DNA from: Ceratopteris richardii
Lineage: Eukaryota > Streptophyta > Polypodiopsida > Polypodiales > Pteridaceae
DNA: 64,000 bases
Assembly: GCA_020310875.1 (NCBI GenBank)
Contig: CM035407.1
Span: 217,899,145-217,963,144, forward strand
Direction: 5' to 3'
Part shown: positions 58,242 through 64,000 of the stretch, one piece after another
Position numbering within the stretch: the stretch's first letter is position 1
Layout: every line of letters starts with the position of its first letter
Notes under the pieces: generated by a model
What the model was told of the DNA's origin: nothing
The model's input: the letters and a program-made list of their open reading frames with translations, nothing else
Databases searched by the model: none
Position numbers and translations under genes: made by a program

Positions 58242-58471
58242 TGTTGGAGATAGATGTCTGTCGAAGCACGCGAACAACGCAAGGAAGAAGAAGAAGCTTG
58301 GAGCACAAACACACACTACTGAATGTATTACTAGAGAATGTACAAAGATAAGTAGCCCATTAGGGCAATAGGCATATATACAAGCCGGGGGGACAAAGCC
58401 TCCTAAAGAGGGAAAAAATGCCCCGGCGGTCCTAGTGTGTTCACACACATCACTACCTAAATATATCAACA
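58242..58471 (-). repeat. 5' LTR of the inner copia
   Basis: 230 bp, TGTTGATATATT to CTCCAACA on the element strand. TGTTG and CAACA form the short terminal inverted repeat. It is the reference for LTRs at 15110 and 53316. Confidence 0.93.
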
Positions 58472-59411
58472 ATGGTAACCTATGAGACTTTCCAAATTGA
58501 CATGCACTACACTTATAAATCATGTGTTGTTTTGACAAGTTAGGGAGTCCAAGTACACTTTGGTCCCTGCAAATTTGATTTAATGATCTTTCACTAATAT
58601 GTGCTAACCTTTGGTGCCATACTTCCAATTTTATGAGTGTCTGACTACCATAGTTAAAGAGAGCAATGTTTCTAGTGTCTTGTAATTCAAATGTGAACAA
58701 TCTACCTGTCTTTTCACCTTTTGCAATTCTCCTGAATACTTGACTTGGATCTTCAACAAATTCTCCTGCTTTTGTGAACCTGACTTGCAACCCTTTCTCT
58801 ACTATCTGCCCAACATTTATCAAATTCTTTGTAATGGTAGGGATATGGAGTACCTTACTAAGTAAGTTGATGTTTCCATCAAGTGCTTTCACATTTCCTA
58901 TTTTCTCTATAAGGTGTCTTGTATCATCTCCTATTTGTACCTCTTGCTTGTTCCTTCGATCTTCTAAATCTGATAGGAGGGCCACATTTCCTCCCACATG
59001 ATTGGAACAGCTTGAATCTATGTAGAAAACATGCTCATCAGATTTACCTTCTAGCATGGCCATATTCATGATTAGCAATGAGTCCTCTTGATTTGAGTCT
59101 TTTGTGTAGTTATTGAAGTCTCTTCTTCCCCTATTGCCTCCTTGATAGTTTGAATGGTTGTAATTGTTGTGGTTGCCATGGTAATTGTTGAACCTTCCTC
59201 TTGAGTATCCATAACTTCCTCTATTGTAGCCTATGCCTCTTTGATTCGTGGAATTCCTAAAGCAATTTTCAGTTGTATGATTAGTTAATCCACAAATAGA
59301 GCGTGAATTAGAGTCTTGGGCTCCCCCTACCTTCTCTTCCTCCTCTACCTCTACCTCTACCATGTCTTCCTCTACCAGCATAATTAGCTTGATGTGTACC
59401 TGCTTCATCAT
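58472..59411 (-). pseudogene. Outer copia knuckle, protease and pre-integrase
   Basis: Open frame from 59411 that runs into the inner LTR. It starts Glu-rich (EEDMVEVEVEEEEK), has a partial knuckle (ICGLTNHTTENCF, first Cys lost) and a Gly/Asn/Arg-rich RNA-binding stretch (GYNRGSYGYSRGRFNNYHGN). FYIDSSCSNHVGGN near 59020 is the protease site with Gly of DSG replaced by Ser, so it is inactive. Then LIEKIGNVKALDGNINLLSK, LINVGQIVEKGLQVRF, EVWHQRLAHISERSLNQI and KCSACQFGKSHRLPL, where the insertion occurs. Confidence 0.9.
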
Positions 59412-60104
59412 CCACTTTCTTTCCTCTTACTTTTTTTTTCTTTGGACTTGCTTTTATCAGTATACAAAGTTGAAGATTAATTACCTTCGGAGCTTTCTCA
59501 ATTCTTGATAAGCTTGGCCTCTTGAGTAAGTAGTTGTCCTATGACTGTGTTGAAATCTGGTACATGCATATCCATGTATAGATCCATAGCTATGGTGAAT
59601 GCTTCCCACTTGTCATCTACCTTCAATCCATTGATGACCTGCCTTACAATTTTCTCTTCATCTATTACCTCTCCAATGCTTCCCAAATGATCTTCTATGT
59701 CCTTGAGCTTTGTGACAAAATCAGTCACATTTTTTTCGGGAGATTTCTTGAGAGTTGTGAAGTCTTTGATGCTTCGTGGCCTTTGTACTTGACGAAAAGA
59801 AAGCTTCAAGTGCATTCCACACTTCTTGAGATGTTTTACAACTTCTAATGTGAGGCAAAAAAAACGCTGAGATAGAGTTTAGGAGATAAGACCTTGCAAG
59901 TGCATCCTTGGAGCACCATGTGCTCAATCTTTCTTGTTCTTCTTGTGTTGGTTGACTTTTGTTCTTGAAACTTGGCATAACTTCATCTCCAGCTATATAA
60001 CCATATAAATTCCTTCCTTCAAGATACGCTTCCATCCTTAATGACCTGGAGGAGTAGTTACCTCTATCCAATCTGTCAATTGATGAAGGAAATCCATCTC
60101 CCAT
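59412..60104 (-). pseudogene. Outer copia gag
   Basis: The likely start is MGDGFPSSIDRLDRGNYSSR at 60104, 14 bases inside the primer site. The N-terminal part is DUF4219-like (YSSRSLRMEAYLEGRNLYGY) and then UBN2-like (HIRSCKTSQEVWNALEAFF). A frameshift near 59780 leads to 59815-59498 (KLKDIEDHLGSIGEVIDEEK, GLKVDDKWEAFTIAMDLY), and another near 59450 leads to the knuckle frame. Confidence 0.88.
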
Positions 60105-60117
60105 GTTGTCCAACCTT

Positions 60118-60129
60118 GCTCTGATACCA
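60118..60129 (-). promoter_or_regulatory. Primer-binding site of the outer copia
   Basis: Element strand TGGTATCAGAGC, exact; three bases from the LTR end CTCTTCA. Confidence 0.92.
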
Positions 60130-60132
60130 TAG

Positions 60133-61378
60133 TGAAGAGAGGGATTTGTAGTTGATGAAGATGAATGGGTACTACAAAAACTTTGCACTACACCAGCTAA
60201 AAGAAATCCAGAGATATGTGGTGGGCGGTTTTAGTTTGCCAAAGGATTTATTAGAAATCCTATGTACCTTGGAATATCACTCTCAAAAATTTGAATCAAA
60301 ACAGATAAGTTGGAGTAGATTAAAGAGCCCAAAACTTGCTATTCATGTTCATATACCTATCCAAAATTTTGAAGAATTCTCTGGACACAGCAGCAATTAA
60401 CTTAATTCCTTTTGGGGAACTCTTACTAGCTTAGTAAGCTAACAATCACGAATTATTTCAAAAAAAATGATGGACTACACAAGGAGAAAGAAGTTTAGCA
60501 AGTGATAGGATGACCCTGATTTCTTACTCAGACCCGTGCCCAGTAAAATGGAGATATGTCACGATTAAATAATGCAATGCTGATGAACGTTTTTAGGCAT
60601 ATGCTAGACAGTATGAGGATTCTAACAAGCTTTACATCATGGAAAATGGTGAAGTACACACTCAGAAAGAGCTCTAACAAAATCAATGTTCTGAGAGAGT
60701 GCTAGCAAAGAAGAAAATATGAGGTGACATAGTTGATTTCAAATGATCATACCTGAAGCATGAAACATCAAAATGCATTGAAAAATGGTAATTATACAAT
60801 AGACTTAGAGAGATAACTTTAGCAAGTTGAATCACGAAAAATGATGCACCAAGCTCAGAGAAATCATCTTTGCAATCTAACTGAGAAAATGGAGAGATAT
60901 GGCATTGAACAATACACTTCACAAGAACATGAAAATATAAACTCAAATGATTATGAAAATGAAAGTATAGTGATTGTAAAATACAATAGAATTATTGATA
61001 CATATGTGTGCCTTGAAACCACACCTTGATATGGCATAGAGCTCAACTCTTGGAGGTGTTCTCTTAACCACGACTAAAACTACCCTGTATTTATAGTTGA
61101 TCTTGGGAGCCTAACTTCCTACAATCACTCTCCAATCTATTAGTGATTGATTTGATTCTCCAACTACCTTAAATCACAAGTTCATGGCTTCTCTTTCCTC
61201 GTTTGATGAAGTGGACTCAACCACTTAAGATTCTTTCACGTTTACATCAAGTAAAGGCTTCAAAAGTTACAAGAGGTAGTTCACAAGTGAACTTTACATT
61301 GTCTTCACTTTAAGGCTTCTTCTATGACTTTGTGAGACTCAAGCCAATACTTAAACTTGTCATATACTTGCTCCAAAA
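60133..61378 (-). repeat. 5' LTR of the outer copia (long form)
   Basis: 1246 bp. Both ends match the 604-bp left LTR; the middle 60330-60990 is present only here. Part of that middle (ATTCCTTTT, ACTTAGTAAGCTAA-like) recurs in the LTR at 62880-62930, so it belongs to the LTR and was lost from the left copy. Confidence 0.85.
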
Positions 61379-61620
61379 TGATCTTTGATGGTTAAAGAGA
61401 TACTACTTCCAAAAATTCTACAGCACGTTCAACTTCGAATTTAGATAGAGAAAGAGGAAAGATTCTTAAACTCAATCATACATACATAGAATTTCATATG
61501 TTTACACACACACATACACACTCATGTTTGCACATATAACGACACCACATACATAATCCAATTATGAATGTACATATACATTTGATTATGCACCTACACA
61601 TATCTTAATAGAAACAAATA
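61379..61620. other. Flank of the outer copia
   Basis: Starts with the candidate duplication TGATCT and CTTTGATGGTTAAAGAGATA (61383-61402), which also occurs at 50063-50082. Then CA-rich simple sequence near 61505-61530. No gene. Confidence 0.55.
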
Positions 61621-61990
61621 AAGAGAGAGTGAGAGGAAGAAAAGAAAGAGAAGAAGGAAGTAAAGAGAAAGAAAGAAAGAGAAGGAGAAGGAGAAGAAGG
61701 AGAAAGAGAAGGAAAGAAAGAGGAAGAAAGAAAGAGAGGGATAAAGAGAAAAAGGAGAAAGAGAAAAAAAGAAAGAGGAGAAAGAGTGATAAAAGGAAGA
61801 GAAAGGGAGAAAGAGATAGAGACATAAATGAAGAAAAAAAGTAGCGAGAGATCAAGAGAAGGCAAGAGAGAACTGCAATAAGGGATTGAGAAAAAGATAG
61901 ATAGAGAGAGAGAGAGAAGAAGAAGAAAAGAAGAAGAGAAGGAAGAAGAAAGAGAGATTTACGAGATAGGAAGTAAGAGAAAGAGCAAGG
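61621..61990. repeat. 370-bp polypurine (GA-rich) tract
   Basis: The plus strand is nearly all A and G (mixed GAGA, GAAA, GGAGAA units). Interrupted by few pyrimidines near 61780-61880. Frames on both strands across it (Arg/Lys/Glu or Ser/Phe/Leu only) are low-complexity artefacts. Confidence 0.92.
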
Positions 61991-62629
61991 TTAGCATACC
62001 TATCTTTACTAAAGTGGACATAACTCTCTTATATGATGCCCAAATTTGATGTATCCACTTGGTATAGAAAGAAGAATCCAAGAGCTTTCAAATATGTGGC
62101 TGAAACCTATCATTAGATAATTAGAAACCACCTGAATAGAGCAGTTAAATCTCTACATATCTCTTCAAGGAAAGATGCTACCCATCCACCTAGGTCCATT
62201 GTTTTGGCCATAACTTCCCCACAGAATATCAAAATCAAGAAATTCAAATTGTTATAGATTCTACACTTCAAGCCCTTTCTTTTGAAACCTATAATACATA
62301 TTCTAAGCATTGCAAGCCATCTTGCATAAGCTTCTAGATGGATGTTGACTTGCAAGAAACTCTTTTTGAACTAGAGTGTCCAATTATGATAATTAAGACT
62401 TCATAATCATATTTTGGACCATTTGAGAAAGGAATGAAGTGCTTTTTATATCTCTGCATCATATTTTGCCTCTCAACTATGTTCATGTGAGTAGTTTTCA
62501 AATCAAAGTTTAAAATTTTGCATTGTATTCTCTTCCAATGTTATGAAACTAACATGGAAATGTGCATGAAAGTTAGTTTGATATGAATTCATCTATGCAC
62601 ATGAAGTTACACTAACTTGCTAGGATAGA
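61991..62629. other. Noncoding stretch before the edge copia LTR
   Basis: No gene seen. Phrases such as GGCCATAACTTCCCC resemble LTR text, so part may belong to the LTR that follows. Confidence 0.4.
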
Positions 62630-63677
62630 TGGATGGATACTCCAAGAAGTGAGTAGGTACTACCAAATCCTGCTTTGTACCAGTCCTTTCTAGCTTCATA
62701 GTTGAGTTGTAGGCCCTCTTAGCTTTCCAATGACACTAATAAGTGCCTATGTATTTTGGAAATGATGTGAGAAAAGATTGAACCAAAGCAGACTACTTCC
62801 AAGTTGAAGGGTCAATGAAAACCTTCTATTTTTGTTCACACACTTGCTACTAATTATGCTCAGTGCTTCTAGTACAATAGGAATTAGAAAAATTCCTTTT
62901 ATAGGTATCTAACTAACTTAGTAAGCTAATGATTCCAAGTAAAATAGCTTAAAATGATGCGCTATATACACAGAGCAATCAATTGAGCAATTGAATCATT
63001 ACCCCTGATTTTTTAGGACCTTTGTAGAGTTTGACCAGTGAGTGCTTCAATGCACTTTTCTCCAAATTGGTTGAATGGATTTCTTTAAAAATTTGTAAGC
63101 ATGTAGAAAACTTGGATGTGATTCAAAAAAAGTTATAGAACATTGAGAATGGTGAAGAAATAACTGAGATATGAGCAGTACAAGTTGACTGTTATGAATG
63201 ACTTTGAGAGAGAGATCATAGATGAGCAATCTAGATCTATTGTATTAATGAACAATGTTGTACAAGATCATAGGCTTGACAATCATAGCCTAATGATGGT
63301 GAGTAGTGTAGGTTACAATGTAGACCTCAGTCTCTTACACTATGGCAATGCAGAACTTGTAAATGGAGTCACTTCTAACCGCGACTTTTTACAAGCCACT
63401 TTTATAAGTGCTACATCCAAATTTGAATTTGAATTCAACTTCTGGCTCTCTCTAAAAGTAATCCACCAATCTAGGAGTTATTCTCTCCAACATAAAGTTC
63501 GTGATTTTTTCCATCTAACAAACTCCACGAGTTTGTAGGTAGCTCTTAATATTTTTCAAGTTAAATAAGCTTTTCTGAATGGTAAAAGGTAAAGTCCTCA
63601 TAGCAATGGTTTCCATGGAGCTTCATTTGTTCATGAACTTCTAGCCAAATGTGTAGGCTTGCACTTTGCACCAATAG
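62630..63677 (-). repeat. 3' LTR of an edge copia related to the outer copia
   Basis: Similarity to 60133-61378 begins at about 62635 (GGTACTAC) and includes CTCTTAGCTTTCCAA, AACCAAAGCAGA and ACTTAGTAAGCTAATGATTC. The end is placed by the polypurine tract CTTGAGGGGGAGC (element strand) at about 63679-63691. The start is uncertain by 100 bases or more. Confidence 0.65.
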
Positions 63678-63716
63678 CTCCCCCTCAAGCCAAACATTTC
63701 GGCTTGGTCTTCTTCT

Positions 63717-64000
63717 TCAATCTTCATGAATGTCCTGCAATCCAATCATTGACTTAAACCTGCAAAGTTTTGTAACATCTAAAGCTTTAGTCAATAAGTC
63801 TGCACATTGCATATTAGTAGATACATATGCCAATTGAAATTCTTTGCTCAATAGCTTCTCTCTCACATAATGATAGTGGACCTCTATATGCTTGGTCCTA
63901 GCATGATAAATAGGATTTGCTGCAAGATGTAGTGAGCTGGTATTATCTCCAAAATTCATTGGAGATGTAGAATCCAAACCTAAATTTTTATACATAAGCT
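63717..64000 (-). pseudogene. Copia RNase H C-terminus, cut by the window edge
   Basis: A 92-residue open frame to 63995: MNFGDNTSSLHLAANPIYHA, TKHIEVHYHYVREKLLSKEF, CADLLTKALDVTKLCRFKSM and GLQDIHED. It is nearly parallel to the outer copia end at 50748-51050, with MKKLFTNLGLEFG matching MYKNLGLDS. No break is visible in the part present. The rest of pol lies beyond the window, so whether this copy is intact cannot be judged. Confidence 0.88.

Larger units (their letters stand above)
53316..58471 (-). mobile_element. Inner copia element, complete, nested in the outer copia
   Basis: 5156 bp with two LTRs of 232 and 230 bp, a primer site at 58228-58239, and gag to RNase H in order. It lies in the same orientation as the outer copia and interrupts it just after FGKSHRLPL, before FMKKGYM. 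No clean 5-bp duplication could be read at its ends. The LTRs differ at about 10 positions and one 2-bp gap, roughly 95 percent identity, so insertion was not recent. Frames are broken in several places. Confidence 0.92.
50112..61378 (-). mobile_element. Outer copia element, minus strand, split by another copia
   Basis: Bounded by LTRs at 50112-50715 and 60133-61378, with a primer site at 60118-60129 and a polypurine tract at 50716-50726. The interior reads gag, protease, integrase, RT, RNase H from right to left, as in Ty1/copia. The inner copia (53316-58471) splits it at the pre-integrase/integrase border. A candidate duplication TGATCT lies at 50105-50110 and 61379-61384. Copia elements copy themselves through RNA in cytoplasmic particles; this copy has frameshifts in gag and integrase, but its RT-RNase H is largely open. 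Confidence 0.9.

Noticed and set aside
53311-58476. Clean 5-bp target duplication for the inner copia
   Set aside because: TGAAT on the left and ATGGT on the right do not match; shifting the borders gives at best a one-mismatch fit, so none is claimed.
61586-61865. Ser/Leu/Phe-rich and Arg/Lys/Glu-rich frames
   Set aside because: Both are translations of the polypurine tract.

Overview
This window looks like a repeat-packed stretch of a large land-plant nuclear genome. The evidence is the element content: plant-type Ty1/copia elements with an initiator-Met-tRNA-type primer site, Ty3/gypsy elements including chromodomain types, LINEs of the plant L1 type whose ORF1 carries a DUF4283-like domain and a zinc knuckle, a tRNA-derived SINE, AT-rich low-complexity DNA and microsatellites. 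No intact host gene was found. I cannot fix the species; a gymnosperm, fern or other large-genome plant would all fit.

Layout. 1-2225: an 18-bp, nearly self-complementary satellite. 2740-3976: LINE 3' fragment. 3988-6145: gypsy integrase and chromodomain remnant with its 3' LTR. 7583-11276: an unclassified dispersed repeat (copy A) interrupted by a LINE with an inverted 5' part (8143-10901) and by a SINE (10954-11257), each flanked by an 11-bp target duplication. 11277-14903: minus-strand LINE. 15110-17655: plus-strand copia broken by other insertions. 17656-21508: plus-strand LINE with ORF1 and ORF2, followed by a TA/GT microsatellite. 21715-22205: copy B of the unclassified repeat, uninterrupted. 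23270-23967: LINE ORF1 fragment. 23968-27517: plus-strand gypsy with its 5' LTR, joined tail to tail to a minus-strand gypsy (27518-31060). 32060-32345: LINE tail. 34640-37410: copia and LINE remnants. 39498-40440: copia RT fragment split by a LINE tail. 42003-42770: rearranged LTR halves and a chromodomain remnant. 43690-46700: a third gypsy type. 48936-49740: copia fragment. 50112-61378: a minus-strand copia whose pol is split by a second complete minus-strand copia (53316-58471). 61621-61990: polypurine tract. About 62630-64000: 3' end of another copia cut by the window edge.

How the parts relate. Every coding stretch belongs to a retroelement and nearly all carry stops, frameshifts or changed catalytic residues. 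The best preserved frame is the 459-residue RT-RNase H of the outer copia. The nesting gives a relative order: outer copia before inner copia; repeat A before its LINE and SINE; copia fragment at 39.5 kb before its LINE tail. The SINE ends in a 3' tail shared with LINE 3' ends at 3.9, 32.2 and 40.1 kb, the usual sign of a SINE that uses that LINE's machinery.

The most interesting items are the inverted LINE insertion with a paralogous empty site, the SINE-LINE tail pair, the unclassified repeat A/B, the self-complementary satellite, and a recurrent pattern of 22-109 bp tandem duplications inside dead elements. I did not find a convincing new functional system.
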